Shown here: positions 35,359 through 44,269 of the stretch, piece after piece | Layout: every line of letters begins with the position of its first letter | How positions within the stretch are numbered: the first letter of the stretch is position 1 | Origin: Moheibacter sediminis | Lineage (GTDB): Bacteria > Bacteroidota > Bacteroidia > Flavobacteriales > Weeksellaceae | Direction of reading: 5' to 3' | Length of the DNA: 64,000 nt | Assembly: GCF_900176425.1 (NCBI RefSeq) | Contig: NZ_FWXS01000008.1 | Span: 1-64,000 of the forward strand | Made by a program: the position numbers and the translations under genes | Notes under the pieces: model-generated | What the model was told of the DNA's origin: nothing | Seen by the model: only the letters and a program-made list of their open reading frames with translations | The model's database searches: none

Positions 35359-35375
35359 AGCAGACCAAAGACCAT

Positions 35376-35383
35376 TATATTTG
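35376..35383 (+). promoter_or_regulatory. -7 box for the MazG-like gene
   Basis: TATATTTG matches TAnnTTTG and ends 23 nt before ATG 35407. Confidence 0.45.
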
Positions 35384-35406
35384 TAAAACTAAATTCAAAT
35401 AACAAG

Positions 35407-35877
35407 ATGCAAGACCCAAAAAGTTTAACTTCCGTAGCCGAATTTCACAAAACATTTCAGCACCCTATATTAGATACACCTCAAATTCCTTCTGAAGCCC
35501 GTTGCAACCTACGCGTTTCCCTCATCGAAGAAGAATTAAAAGAACTCGAAGAAGCCATCGCTGACAACAACATCGTAGAAATTGCAGATGCTCTTTGCGA
35601 CATCCAATATGTACTTTCCGGCGCGATTCTGGAATTTGGATTGAAAGATAAATTCTCCGATTTATTTGACGAAGTTCAGCGTTCCAACATGAGCAAAGCC
35701 TGTAAAACGGTCGAAGAAGCAGAGGCAACGATGCAACATTATCTTCAAAAGGACGGAACAGAAAGTTATTATAAAGAAGTGGACGGATTGTTTTTGGTAT
35801 TCAGAAAAGGAGATCACAAAACTTTGAAATCCATCAATTATTCGCCTGCAGATTTGAAAACTATTTTGGATAGATAA
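35407..35877 (+). CDS. MazG-like nucleoside triphosphate pyrophosphohydrolase
   Basis: A 156-residue all-helical enzyme. The metal site is EEELKELEEAI (residues 42-52) followed by EIADALCDIQYVL, the EExxE...ExxD pattern of the all-alpha NTP pyrophosphatase superfamily. The second half adds EVQRSNMSKA and a YYKEVDG... tail typical of the phosphoribosyl-ATP-pyrophosphohydrolase-like subgroup in Bacteroidota. It likely cleans up non-canonical nucleotides in the cytoplasm. It has its own promoter and lies between unrelated genes. Confident in superfamily, less so in substrate. Confidence 0.88.
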   Translation: MQDPKSLTSVAEFHKTFQHPILDTPQIPSEARCNLRVSLIEEELKELEEAIADNNIVEIADALCDIQYVLSGAILEFGLKDKFSDLFDEVQRSNMSKACKTVEEAEATMQHYLQKDGTESYYKEVDGLFLVFRKGDHKTLKSINYSPADLKTILDR

Positions 35878-35880
35878 AAT

Positions 35881-35922
35881 AACAACAAACCCTTATTTAT
35901 GTGGAGGTAAGGGTTTGTTGTT
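35881..35922 (-). terminator. Convergent terminator
   Basis: A perfect 15-bp stem (35881-35895 with 35908-35922, loop TTTATGTGGAGG) lies between the convergent MazG-like and GH114-like genes. A T-rich tail is present only on the minus-strand side, so it mainly stops the GH114 transcript. Confidence 0.8.
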
Positions 35923-35939
35923 GAGTGAATTTATAGATT

Positions 35940-36929
35940 TTAATTCTCATAATACTCAAAAGCATCAATGATATCTAAATATACACCATCAAAATTTGCG
36001 TCAATAATTTTTTTCAGGTAAGAATTTTCATTTCCGTAAATGATGCTTTGCCAATCAGTATTCCAATACTTAACCTTGAAATTGCCTGCCCAATCTGGAT
36101 TTTCTGCGTCTAACCATTCGGGTGGATTATTGTTCCAACTGCTTAGCCAATAGTACCTGTAATTTTCAGCTTCACCGATGGACATATAAGAAATAACCAA
36201 TCTTTTTCCGCCGTTGGACTTACTTTTTAGGTAATTAATCTCATTTTGTGTAAAAGATGTTCCATCTTTGAAATATAAGTCCATAATCAAAAGGTCGTAA
36301 TTTGTAGAGACTACTGCATTGATGAATTCATTTTTTGTATTGAAATTAGAAGTATTAATCAGATAAAGAAAATTCTTTACCTGAGAAATCTGCGTAACAA
36401 CATTTGCATTTTCCTGATGAATTGGATTTGGGAACGTTGGAATAACATTTAATTCTCTTTCATTCGCAGCAAATGAAATAAAACCAGCATTTAAGTTTTG
36501 ATTATATGAACTTTCAACTTTTGATTGCGTAGAACAATAATCTGTAACCAAAATCACCTTTCCCGCATTTTTCGAGACATCCAATAATTCACGCAAATAA
36601 TTATTATCCCGGGTATGTGTCGCGACATCATCCTCATCATATCCGAAAAACAAATCCTCCTGACCGTTGGCGTCAATCGCATTCAGATAAGACTGATGCG
36701 GCTGTCCCGAAATATCACCATTGCCAGAAACGAGCTCAATTCCATTTTGAGGAATGATGCTGAAGTTGGGATTGATGGATTTTGCATATTGGCTGATGCC
36801 AATTACAAACTCACGCATTTCTTGTTTGTATTCTGTTTCATTTTCACTTCCGGAACTATTGTCATCATCTTTTTGGCAGGAAAAAATGAATGAAAAGACG
36901 ACGAATAGGATTGCGATATTTGTTTTCAT
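35940..36929 (-). CDS. GH114-like (endo-alpha-1,4-polygalactosaminidase family) lipoprotein
   Basis: A 329-residue lipoprotein with lipobox FIFSC (Cys18). The TIM-barrel region contains DLLIMDLYFKDG, RLVISYMSIGEAENYRYYW, WAGNFKVKYWNTDW and FDGVYLDIIDAFEYYEN. These correspond to the TM1410/GH114 family, in which conserved Asp and Glu residues form the active site; here Asp in MDLYF and YLDIIDAFE and Glu in SIGEAE are the candidates. Members hydrolyse alpha-1,4-galactosaminan exopolysaccharide. Exported to the outer or inner membrane. The N-terminal ~170 residues (CSTQSKVESSYNQ, HQENANVVTQI) belong to the same barrel. Confidence 0.88.
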   Translation of the reverse strand: MKTNIAILFVVFSFIFSCQKDDDNSSGSENETEYKQEMREFVIGISQYAKSINPNFSIIPQNGIELVSGNGDISGQPHQSYLNAIDANGQEDLFFGYDEDDVATHTRDNNYLRELLDVSKNAGKVILVTDYCSTQSKVESSYNQNLNAGFISFAANERELNVIPTFPNPIHQENANVVTQISQVKNFLYLINTSNFNTKNEFINAVVSTNYDLLIMDLYFKDGTSFTQNEINYLKSKSNGGKRLVISYMSIGEAENYRYYWLSSWNNNPPEWLDAENPDWAGNFKVKYWNTDWQSIIYGNENSYLKKIIDANFDGVYLDIIDAFEYYEN

Positions 36930-36989
36930 ATATCTTAAAATTAATCTCGAGATGGAAATGATTCAGATATATAACGTGAAAAAAGAATT

Positions 36990-37754
36990 TTAATTCAAAA
37001 TTTCATTCATTTCAGTCAATATGATTGGTTTTCCATCCGTAACGACAATTGTATGCTCATGTTGTGCCATGTATCCGCCTTTATCACCTACCATAGTCCA
37101 GCCGTCATTGAGTTCTACCGCATAAGTGGAAGAAGTCGAAATGAAAGTTTCAATCGCTACAACCGAATTTTTTCTAAAACGCCTTTGGTCATTTCTATTT
37201 TTATAATTCATTAATTCATCCGGTTGTTCATGTAGGCTTCTGCCGATGCCATGTCCACCCAGATTTTTGATGACTTTGAAACCTTTCTTTTTGGCTTCGG
37301 TTTCCATGATGTGACCAATGTCTGAAATTTTTACGCCACCTTTTATGTTGTTCAGCGTTTTCTTTAAAATTTCTTTGGATGCATCTACCAGTTTCTGATG
37401 TTGATGGATGTCATTTCCAAGCACAAACGAAGCACCATTATCAGCCCAAAAACCATTCAATTCAGCAGAAACATCGATGTTGATGAGGTCACCTTCTTTA
37501 AAAATTCTTTTATTAGAAGGAATTCCGTGGCAAAATTCATTCTCCACACTGATACAAGTCCATCCCGGAAATCCATAAGTGAGATGAGGCGCGGATTTCG
37601 CTCCGAATTCTTCCAGAATTTTTGCGCCGTATTCATCCAGCTCTTTTGTATCCATCCCTGGCTGGGCATAATTCATCATCTGCTTCAGAGTGTAAGCAAC
37701 AGCTCTGCAGGCTTCTTGCATTCCAGTTAATTCAGATTCATTTGTAATTGACAC
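36990..37754 (-). CDS. map: Type I methionyl aminopeptidase
   Basis: A 254-residue cytoplasmic enzyme that removes the initiator Met. All five metal ligands are in place: the two Asp in NIDVSAELNGFWADNGA, His in GHGIGRSLHEQP, and the two Glu in VVAIETF and QHEHTIVV. The N-terminal sequence and total length fit the type Ia enzymes of this phylum. It is monocistronic; no promoter box is clear upstream. Preceding the gene is a divergent intergenic region with an orphan hairpin. Confidence 0.96.
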   Translation of the reverse strand: MSITNESELTGMQEACRAVAYTLKQMMNYAQPGMDTKELDEYGAKILEEFGAKSAPHLTYGFPGWTCISVENEFCHGIPSNKRIFKEGDLINIDVSAELNGFWADNGASFVLGNDIHQHQKLVDASKEILKKTLNNIKGGVKISDIGHIMETEAKKKGFKVIKNLGGHGIGRSLHEQPDELMNYKNRNDQRRFRKNSVVAIETFISTSSTYAVELNDGWTMVGDKGGYMAQHEHTIVVTDGKPIILTEMNEILN

Positions 37755-37866
37755 TATTTTATGATTTTAAGTTATTGCTAAATTAATTAAAAATAGCCAA
37801 AACGTTTAGTTTGTAGAAATTGGATTTTTAATTTAGCATTTGTATAGTTGTTTATTCTTAAAGTAA

Positions 37867-37903
37867 AAAACCTTGTACGGGTTAGGGTTTCCGACAAGGT
37901 TTT
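37867..37903 (-). terminator. Orphan terminator-like hairpin
   Basis: Stem AAAACCTTGT (37867-37876) pairs perfectly with 37894-37903. On the minus strand the second arm continues into a T6 run, so it looks like a terminator for a minus-strand transcript, but no gene lies to its right on that strand. Confidence 0.55.
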
Positions 37904-38076
37904 CTTAGATTCAAGTATAATAGTGGGTTAAAAATATTTCAAATCATAATTAATGTAAAAAATCTTATGTTTTTGCCTCAAACAAAAGGTAGTTGAGTTT
38001 TCATGACATTAATTTTTTTGCAAATCTCAGTAAATTGATAACATCAAAAAATACCTCAAAAGGGGGATTTTTTTGT

Positions 38077-38084
38077 TAGTTTTG
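38077..38084 (+). promoter_or_regulatory. -7 box for the PAS-LuxR regulator
   Basis: TAGTTTTG matches TAnnTTTG and ends 14 nt before ATG 38099. It overlaps the GTG of the longest reading frame, which argues for the ATG start. Confidence 0.5.
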
Positions 38085-38098
38085 TGGGATTATCAAGA

Positions 38099-38896
38099 AT
38101 GGAAAACGAAGACAATTTTATTTCTGAAAGTAAGGAACATGTTTTGAATAAAGTTTGGAGCAATTATCCGAATGTGATGAACTATGAAAATAAGTCGATT
38201 AAGTCACCTTCTATTCAACGTTACATCGCAGAAATATTTGCGGCAGGAGAATTTTATTTCTACGTGCTCAGCATCGGTGATAGTTCGCTTTCCCACCACC
38301 ATGAAAACATTTTGAAAATGCATGGATTGGAAGAGTATCCTAGGCATTTGAAAGATATAATTGATTTGATTCATCCTGACGATATTCCATTTGTAATCGA
38401 AGCAGAAAGAATGGCAATTGAAAAAATGATGGAAATTGGTTTCGAGCATCAGTTAAATTTGAAAAGTTCTTATTGTTTCCGCATGAAAACCGGAAAAGGA
38501 AATTATGAACTTTTTTACCATCAGGCATTGCACACTCTCAAAGATGAAAATGACAGATTGTTGCAGGCAATTAACATTCACACAAATATTCAGCATATTA
38601 CGCAGGAAAATTCGTACACCGTTTTGATTTCCGGAATAGGAGAGAGGAACGATTTTCATCAGATGAATTACCAAGCCAATAAAACTATTACCTCAGGTAT
38701 TCATAAAAAATTAACCAAAAGAGAACTTGAGATACTTACTTTTCTCGCAAAAGGCTTCACAGGAAAAGAAATTTCAAACATTCTCAATATTTCTGAGCAT
38801 ACCACGCGTACACATCGTAAAAATTTACTTCAAAAATTAAATGCAAGAAATACTTCTGATCTTGTAAGGCAGGCATTTGAAAATGCAATTGTTTAA
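38099..38896 (+). CDS. PAS-like / LuxR-family transcriptional regulator
   Basis: A 265-residue regulator. ATG 38099 is chosen because the -7 box covers the upstream GTG. The central part has DLIHPDDIPFVIEAE, the PAS-fold signature (IHPDD), and FRMKTGKGNYELFYHQ from the same sensor domain. Residues ~205-262 (KLTKRELEILTFLAKGFTGKEIS, then ISEHTTRTHRKNLLQKLNARNTSDLV) form a GerE/LuxR HTH. It probably binds a small signal via the PAS domain and activates transcription. No kinase or receiver domain is present, so it is a one-component regulator. Targets are unknown. Confidence 0.9.
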   Translation: MENEDNFISESKEHVLNKVWSNYPNVMNYENKSIKSPSIQRYIAEIFAAGEFYFYVLSIGDSSLSHHHENILKMHGLEEYPRHLKDIIDLIHPDDIPFVIEAERMAIEKMMEIGFEHQLNLKSSYCFRMKTGKGNYELFYHQALHTLKDENDRLLQAINIHTNIQHITQENSYTVLISGIGERNDFHQMNYQANKTITSGIHKKLTKRELEILTFLAKGFTGKEISNILNISEHTTRTHRKNLLQKLNARNTSDLVRQAFENAIV

Positions 38897-38912
38897 ATTT
38901 TATCAAAATAAA

Positions 38913-38939
38913 AAAGATTCCCCTTTTGAGAGAATCTTT
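38913..38939 (-). terminator. Terminator shared by LuxR-type and M48 genes
   Basis: Stem AAAGATTC (38913-38920) with GAATCTTT (38932-38939) in the convergent gap; the T-rich tail (TTTTTTATTTT) occurs on the minus strand, serving the M48 gene. Confidence 0.7.
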
Positions 38940-38962
38940 CAAACTAATATTATATTTTTTGA

Positions 38963-39766
38963 TTATTTTCCTTTGTATGGGCTCGCGTTGTAATATGCCA
39001 AGGCTTTTGGCATGATAGCCTGAATCTGTGCAATTCTATTTCCCGGATTTGGGTGCGTGCTCAAAAATTCAGGAGTTCCTGAACTTCCCGATGCTTGTTG
39101 CATTCTTTCCCAAAAAGCCGTAGCTTCCTGCGGATTGTATCCAGCCATAGCCATCAAATAAAGCCCTGCTTCATCAGCATCCAATTCCATTTTTCTTCCA
39201 TAGCGTAACAAACCAACTTGTGCAACGGCTGGGTAATACTGATTGAAAATATTTGCCCATTGATCATTTGAAATCGCACCGCTGGCAATTTGGCCGCCGT
39301 ATTGAGCAACTACCGCTTGGCTCATTTGCTCTGCACTGTGACCTGCCAATGCATGCGAAACTTCATGCCCCATTACCACAGCAACCCCCGTCTCATTTTT
39401 ACAAACAGGTAGAATTCCTGAATAGAAAGCAACTTTTCCCCCTGGCATACACCAGGCATTCAATTGATTGTTTTGGATTAAAGTAAATTCCCACTCGTAG
39501 CCTTGTAACGATTGTGAAAGTCCTTGTTCTTTATAAAATTTTTCTGCTGCGTATTTGATTCTTTGCCCTACATTGTTGATCATTTTTGCATCGGCAGAAG
39601 TTTTATCTATTTTACTTTCTCCTAAAACCTGATCATATTGAGCAAATGCTTGTGGGAAAAGTTGTGCGTTTGATACCAAAGAAAGTGATTGTCTTCCTGT
39701 CAAAGGATTGGTCGCGCAACTCCAGATCAGAAGAATCATTAAAGGTAAAATTGCAATTTTTTTCAT
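38963..39766 (-). CDS. M48-family metallopeptidase lipoprotein
   Basis: A 267-residue lipoprotein with lipobox IWSC (Cys17). The zinc motif is HEVSH (His134, Glu135, His138) in VVMGHEVSHALAGH, and MELDADEAGLYLM supplies the third ligand Glu. The gene resembles the Bacteroidota LoiP/YcaL-like M48 proteins that take part in quality control of outer-membrane assembly. N-terminal CATNPLTGRQSLSLVS is a family signature. Convergent with the PAS-LuxR gene. Reliable family call; specific target inferred. Confidence 0.93.
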   Translation of the reverse strand: MKKIAILPLMILLIWSCATNPLTGRQSLSLVSNAQLFPQAFAQYDQVLGESKIDKTSADAKMINNVGQRIKYAAEKFYKEQGLSQSLQGYEWEFTLIQNNQLNAWCMPGGKVAFYSGILPVCKNETGVAVVMGHEVSHALAGHSAEQMSQAVVAQYGGQIASGAISNDQWANIFNQYYPAVAQVGLLRYGRKMELDADEAGLYLMAMAGYNPQEATAFWERMQQASGSSGTPEFLSTHPNPGNRIAQIQAIMPKALAYYNASPYKGK

Positions 39767-39815
39767 CTTATTAGGTTTTTATTATAGTGTCAAAATTACA
39801 ATTATTGTTCCAAAA

Positions 39816-42389
39816 CTAACGGCCTAATTTACGTTTGATTTCGTTTAGTTTCATCAATGCTTCAACAGGTGTAAGTGTATTAATGTCAATTCCTAAAAGT
39901 TCTTCGCGAATCGTTTCCAGAATCGGGTCATCTAATTGAAAAAAACTCAATTGCATATTTTCTTCCGTAATTTTTTTTGTCTTGTCTGAAATTTTTTCAT
40001 TCGAATGAGAATTTTCCAATGTTCCCAAAACTTCATTTGCTCTTTTCAAAACCTTTTCGGGCATTCCAGCCAGTTTTGCAACGTGGATTCCAAAGCTGTG
40101 TTCGCTTCCGCCCGGAACCAATTTGCGCAAAAACAAAATCGTATTTTGCATTTCTTTGACGCTCACATTGAAATTTTTAATTCGTGGAAATGATTTCGTC
40201 ATTTCATTCAATTCATGGTAATGCGTGGCGAATAATGTTTTCGGTTTAAATTTATGTTCATGGATGAATTCTGAAATCGCCCACGCAATCGAAATCCCAT
40301 CATAGGTACTGGTTCCACGCCCGATTTCATCCAAAAGAATTAAACTTTTATCTGATAAATTATTGAGGATGCTCGCTGTTTCATTCATTTCCACCATGAA
40401 AGTTGATTCGCCCGAAGAAATGTTATCCGAGGCACCGACACGTGTAAAAATTTTATCAACTAACCCGATTTTTGCATTTTTTGCCGGAACGAAACTTCCC
40501 ATTTGCGCCATCAAAACAATCAAAGCAGTTTGTCGCAATAAAGCGGATTTACCTGACATATTCGGTCCGGTAATCATGATGATTTGCTGTTCATTTGGAA
40601 GTAATGAAACAGAATTTGCAATATAAGTATCACCGATTTTCAATTGTTTTTCGATGACCGGATGACGACCGTCTTCGATGATCAAATCTGAACTTTCATT
40701 GATTTCGGGTTTTATGTAATGATTTTGTTCCGCCAATTCAGCAAAAGAAGAAAGTACATCCAACTGCGCGATGACCTGTGCAGATTTCTGCAATTCATCT
40801 AAATGTTCCAGCATTTCTGCCAATAAATTCTGAAATAATTGTGTTTCCAAACTCAGGATTTTCTCTTCTGCACCGAGAATTTGTGTTTCGTATTCTTTCA
40901 ATTCTTCGGTGATGTATCGCTCTGCATTTACCAAAGTTTGCTTGCGGATCCAGTCCTCCGGAATTTTGTCTTTATGCGTATTTCGGATTTCTATGTAATA
41001 CCCAAAAACGTTGTTAAATGAAACTTTTATACTTGGAATTCCCGTTCGATTTGTTTCACGAATGCGTAAATCTTCGAGGTAATCTTTCCCTTTGGTTTGT
41101 AAATTTCTGAGTTTGTCTAATTCCTCTGAAACTCCTTCTGCGATTACATTTCCTTTGACCAGCTGGTGTGGAGGCTCGGCAGAAAGCGTTTGAAATAAAT
41201 TTCTGTAAACATCTTCCCAATCCTTCAAAGCATCAATTAGAAAACTGATTTTTTTGTCTTTATTTAATTTGGATTTAATTTCTTGGATAAATTCTAAACT
41301 TTGACCCACCAAAAGTAATTGTCTTGGTGTTATTTTCCCAGTAGAAATCTTGGCTGCCATCCGTTCCAAATCAGATAATTTGCCCAAGTTTTCTCTGACG
41401 AAATTTCTTTTTTCATCATTTTTCAGGAAAAATTCAACGATGGTTTGCCTCAATTTAATTTTTTCTAAATCTTTCAAAACCATTACCATCCATCGGTTGA
41501 GCAAACGCCCGCCCATCGGCGTGCATGTTTTGTCTAAAATATGAAGCAACGTCGTGGCGTTGAGATGTGGTGAATGGATCAATTCCAAATTTCGAATCGT
41601 AAACGGATCCATCCACACAAAACTGTTGGCATCCAATCGTTGGATTTGTGTGATATGCTGAATTTCAAAATGATGCGTTTCATCTAAATAAGAAAAAACT
41701 GCACCTGCAGCAATTGTTCCCAATAACTGATTTTCAATTCCGAATCCTTTCAAGGATTTTACTTTGAAATGTTGTGTCAATTTGTCCAAAGCATAATCAT
41801 ACTGAAATGCCCAATCTTCAATCTGAAACGAACTTTTGATGTCAGAAACATCGATTTTTTTTCTTTTTTGGTAAATCACTTCGCTCGGACGAAAACTTTG
41901 CATCAGTTTTTTCAGATGTTCCAAATTTCCTTCAGAAACCAAAAATTCTCCGGTTGAAATGTCTAAAAGCGCAATTCCATACAGTTCATTTTCTGTATGG
42001 ATAGCCATCAAAAAATTATTGGTTTTGGCAGAAAGAACTTCATCATTTAGTGCAACTCCGGGCGTAACTAATTCCGTAACGCCACGTTTGACGATGGTTT
42101 TGGTCATTTTCGGGTCTTCCAATTGGTCGCAAATAGCGACGCGCAATCCGGCACGAACCAATTTCGGCAAATAAGTATCTAAGGAATGATGCGGAAATCC
42201 CGCGAGTTCCTTTTGTTCTGAACCGTTGTTTCTTTTAGTCAAAACTATATCAAGAATCCGCGATGCACGAATGGCATCTTCACCAAAAGTTTCGTAGAAA
42301 TCACCCACACGAAATAGGAGCAAAGCGTCTGGATATTTTGCTTTGATACCATTGTATTGCTTCATTAGTGGGGTTTCTTGCTTTGCCAA
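39816..42389 (-). CDS. mutS: DNA mismatch repair protein MutS
   Basis: An 857-residue mismatch-recognition ATPase. The N-terminal mismatch-binding domain shows the FRVGDFYETFGEDA motif, the core and clamp domains follow, and the ATPase region has Walker A GPNMSGKSALLRQ (about residue 608-620), LLDEIGRGTSTYDG and the ATHYHEL switch. The C-terminal helix ends in LMKLNEIKRKLGR. Length is normal. It acts with MutL to start repair. No MutL gene is adjacent. Divergent from a TrmH-type methyltransferase gene. Confidence 0.98.
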   Translation of the reverse strand: MAKQETPLMKQYNGIKAKYPDALLLFRVGDFYETFGEDAIRASRILDIVLTKRNNGSEQKELAGFPHHSLDTYLPKLVRAGLRVAICDQLEDPKMTKTIVKRGVTELVTPGVALNDEVLSAKTNNFLMAIHTENELYGIALLDISTGEFLVSEGNLEHLKKLMQSFRPSEVIYQKRKKIDVSDIKSSFQIEDWAFQYDYALDKLTQHFKVKSLKGFGIENQLLGTIAAGAVFSYLDETHHFEIQHITQIQRLDANSFVWMDPFTIRNLELIHSPHLNATTLLHILDKTCTPMGGRLLNRWMVMVLKDLEKIKLRQTIVEFFLKNDEKRNFVRENLGKLSDLERMAAKISTGKITPRQLLLVGQSLEFIQEIKSKLNKDKKISFLIDALKDWEDVYRNLFQTLSAEPPHQLVKGNVIAEGVSEELDKLRNLQTKGKDYLEDLRIRETNRTGIPSIKVSFNNVFGYYIEIRNTHKDKIPEDWIRKQTLVNAERYITEELKEYETQILGAEEKILSLETQLFQNLLAEMLEHLDELQKSAQVIAQLDVLSSFAELAEQNHYIKPEINESSDLIIEDGRHPVIEKQLKIGDTYIANSVSLLPNEQQIIMITGPNMSGKSALLRQTALIVLMAQMGSFVPAKNAKIGLVDKIFTRVGASDNISSGESTFMVEMNETASILNNLSDKSLILLDEIGRGTSTYDGISIAWAISEFIHEHKFKPKTLFATHYHELNEMTKSFPRIKNFNVSVKEMQNTILFLRKLVPGGSEHSFGIHVAKLAGMPEKVLKRANEVLGTLENSHSNEKISDKTKKITEENMQLSFFQLDDPILETIREELLGIDINTLTPVEALMKLNEIKRKLGR

Positions 42390-42508
42390 TTTTTTTTGAT
42401 TTTGAGGTTGCTAATTTAACCAAATTATAGCGTTTAACCTTTGAGTGTTTATAAAATTATAAAAAGAAGATTGATTGTGAAATGCGATTAATTAACGAAT
42501 TTTGCAAA

Positions 42509-43042
42509 ATGAGAAAACTAAAGTTAGAAGAATTAGGACGGATTTCGGTGGATGATTTCAAGAGTGTGGAAAAAATCCCGGTTGTGGTTATTTTGGATAA
42601 CATCAGAAGTATGCATAACATCGGTTCAGTCTTCAGAACGAGTGATGCTTTTCTCATCGAAAAAATTTATTTGTGCGGAATTACGGCAACACCGCCTAAC
42701 AAAGAAATTCGCAAAACAGCTCTGGGAGCGACAGAGAGTGTAGATTGGGAATATGTACAAGAAATTAATGAATTAATTCCTCAATTGAAATCGTATGGAT
42801 TTAAAATTTTATCGATTGAACAAACTGAAGGAAGCACAAATCTCTCTGATTTTAAATTAAACCCAAATGAAAAATATGCGGTCATTTTTGGAAATGAAGT
42901 CGATGGCGTACAGCAATCGGTAATTAACCAAAGCGATTTCTGTTTGGAAATTCCGCAGGGCGGAACGAAACATTCGCTTAACGTAAGTGTTTGTGCAGGA
43001 ATTGTTTTGTGGGAGTTTTTTGTTAAATTAGAAAAAAAATAA
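42509..43042 (+). CDS. TrmH/SpoU-family RNA methyltransferase
   Basis: A 177-residue SPOUT methyltransferase that modifies a ribose in tRNA or rRNA using SAM. The three motifs are DNIRSMHNIGSVFRTSDAF, VIFGNEVDGVQQ and KHSLNVSVCAGI. The start is chosen at ATG 42509 (MRKLKLEELGR); the earlier ATG at 42482 would overlap an almost perfect -7 box at 42497-42504 (GAATTTTG), four nt before the ATG. The single-domain length is that of tRNA(Gm18)-like short members. Substrate unknown. Confidence 0.92.
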   Translation: MRKLKLEELGRISVDDFKSVEKIPVVVILDNIRSMHNIGSVFRTSDAFLIEKIYLCGITATPPNKEIRKTALGATESVDWEYVQEINELIPQLKSYGFKILSIEQTEGSTNLSDFKLNPNEKYAVIFGNEVDGVQQSVINQSDFCLEIPQGGTKHSLNVSVCAGIVLWEFFVKLEKK

Positions 43043-43064
43043 ACATCCATCATCCCGCCTAATA

Positions 43065-43946
43065 TCATGCATGCAAAATCTCCTGCACATGTTTTTTAAT
43101 GTTTTCTGAAATTTTCTCAATTGGTAAATCATCTGAATCCGTTCCAAATGGATCTTCAATGGATTCGGCGATTAATTCAAGCGAAGCCAAAACATAAAAA
43201 ATAAAGGGAACCGCCAAGATCACAAAATAACCGATGGAAAATACATATCCGACTGGTAAAGTAGCAACGTAAATCACGATGAATTTTTTCAAAAAGGAAG
43301 TGTAAGATTGCGGGATGGGTGTGTTTTTAATTCTTTCACAAGCACCGCAAATATTGGTAAAATCCTGAATTTCGTTATTTAGTGTAATCAATTGATCACC
43401 TGAAATTTTTCCTTCCTGATATAGATTATTTATTTTTTTGTACATCAAAGCAGCGATTTGATTCGGACCATGTTTTTGCGATTCAAATTTGTGCTCCAAT
43501 TCTTCAGAATCGTCCAGCATAAAAGTTGTATAATCTGAACGCAGATAAGTAAACAAAGAACTGGCAAACATCGGGACTATTTTTCTGAAAAAATGACGGT
43601 TATTTTTATCATTTTCATCGAGCATAGCATTCATCTTGATGGCAAATGTGCGGCTGATATTAGTCAGACTTCCCCATTGCTTTCGTGCTTCCCACCAACG
43701 GTCATAAGCAGTATTTGTCCTGAAAACAAGCAATAATGACAATGCAAAACCGAGCAAACTGTGCACTACGGTAATGTTTCCTACCCAGCTTTTTTGAGCC
43801 ATTTTCAGGTATTCCAATTCAAGATAGGCGACTCCTGCAGAAAATGCCGCAGTCAAAATAAGATATGGATAGAGTTTGCGTAAAGTATCGGATTTGTGAA
43901 CGAACAAAACCGAGTGAAACCATTCTTTTGGATTGTAAATTTGCAT
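43065..43946 (-). CDS. Bestrophin-family membrane protein
   Basis: A 293-residue integral membrane protein. The ATG at 43946 ([25 protein letters not shown]) matches the usual bestrophin N-terminus; the frame extends 15 residues further upstream but without conserved sequence. Conserved features are [29 protein letters not shown] and [21 protein letters not shown], plus [13 protein letters not shown] near the C-terminus. Bacterial homologues are pentameric channels for ions. The stop is 22 nt from that of the convergent TrmH-type gene, and the start is divergent from yidD. Confidence 0.93.
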   Translation of the reverse strand: MQIYNPKEWFHSVLFVHKSDTLRKLYPYLILTAAFSAGVAYLELEYLKMAQKSWVGNITVVHSLLGFALSLLLVFRTNTAYDRWWEARKQWGSLTNISRTFAIKMNAMLDENDKNNRHFFRKIVPMFASSLFTYLRSDYTTFMLDDSEELEHKFESQKHGPNQIAALMYKKINNLYQEGKISGDQLITLNNEIQDFTNICGACERIKNTPIPQSYTSFLKKFIVIYVATLPVGYVFSIGYFVILAVPFIFYVLASLELIAESIEDPFGTDSDDLPIEKISENIKKHVQEILHA

Positions 43947-44008
43947 GTGCAAATATAAATTCTTCTTCAAAGTTGCGGAAGTTAAATCCATCCGAAACTG
44001 ATATTTCT

Positions 44009-44016
44009 TACTTTTG
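44009..44016 (+). promoter_or_regulatory. -7 box for the yidD-lgt cluster
   Basis: TACTTTTG matches TAnnTTTG and ends 7 nt before ATG 44024 of yidD. Confidence 0.55.
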
Positions 44017-44023
44017 CGTAGAA

Positions 44024-44269
44024 ATGAATTTAATTCAGAAAATTTTAATTTATCCTTTTATCGGCTTGGTAAGGTTTTACCAACTTGCGATATCTCCGTG
44101 GATGGGAAGCAATTGCAGGTTCAGCCCGACTTGTTCGCATTATATGATTGAAGCTTTGAAAACGCACGGATTGATAAAAGGTTTATATTTGGGGACGAAA
44201 AGGATTTTCAGATGCCATCCGTGGGGCGGAAGCGGCTATGATCCGGTACCGAAAAAAGAAAAAATATGA
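44024..44269 (+). CDS. yidD: Membrane protein insertion efficiency factor YidD
   Basis: An 81-residue protein with the whole family signature: [19 protein letters not shown], then [19 protein letters not shown] and [14 protein letters not shown]. Three cysteines in the CRFxPTCS and RCHPW motifs are typical. YidD assists the YidC insertase at the inner membrane. The frame opens much further upstream at 43865, but the conserved start and the -7 box fix ATG 44024. It overlaps lgt by 4 nt, so both are translated together. Confidence 0.96.
   Translation: MNLIQKILIYPFIGLVRFYQLAISPWMGSNCRFSPTCSHYMIEALKTHGLIKGLYLGTKRIFRCHPWGGSGYDPVPKKEKI

Larger units (their letters stand above)
37755..38098. other. 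344-bp divergent intergenic region with an orphan hairpin
   Basis: This stretch separates the divergent map and LuxR-type regulator genes and contains no open reading frame of note. It is very AT-rich, holds the LuxR-gene -7 box at its right end and a terminator-like hairpin at 37867-37903 in the middle that ends neither gene. A possible small RNA or a remnant of a lost gene; nothing else was seen. Confidence 0.7.

Noticed and set aside
37867-37903. Attenuator or riboswitch for map
   Set aside because: The hairpin is more than 110 nt upstream of the map start, and its T-run is on the minus strand towards map only with no leader peptide or ligand-binding structure; an orphan terminator or small RNA end is more likely.
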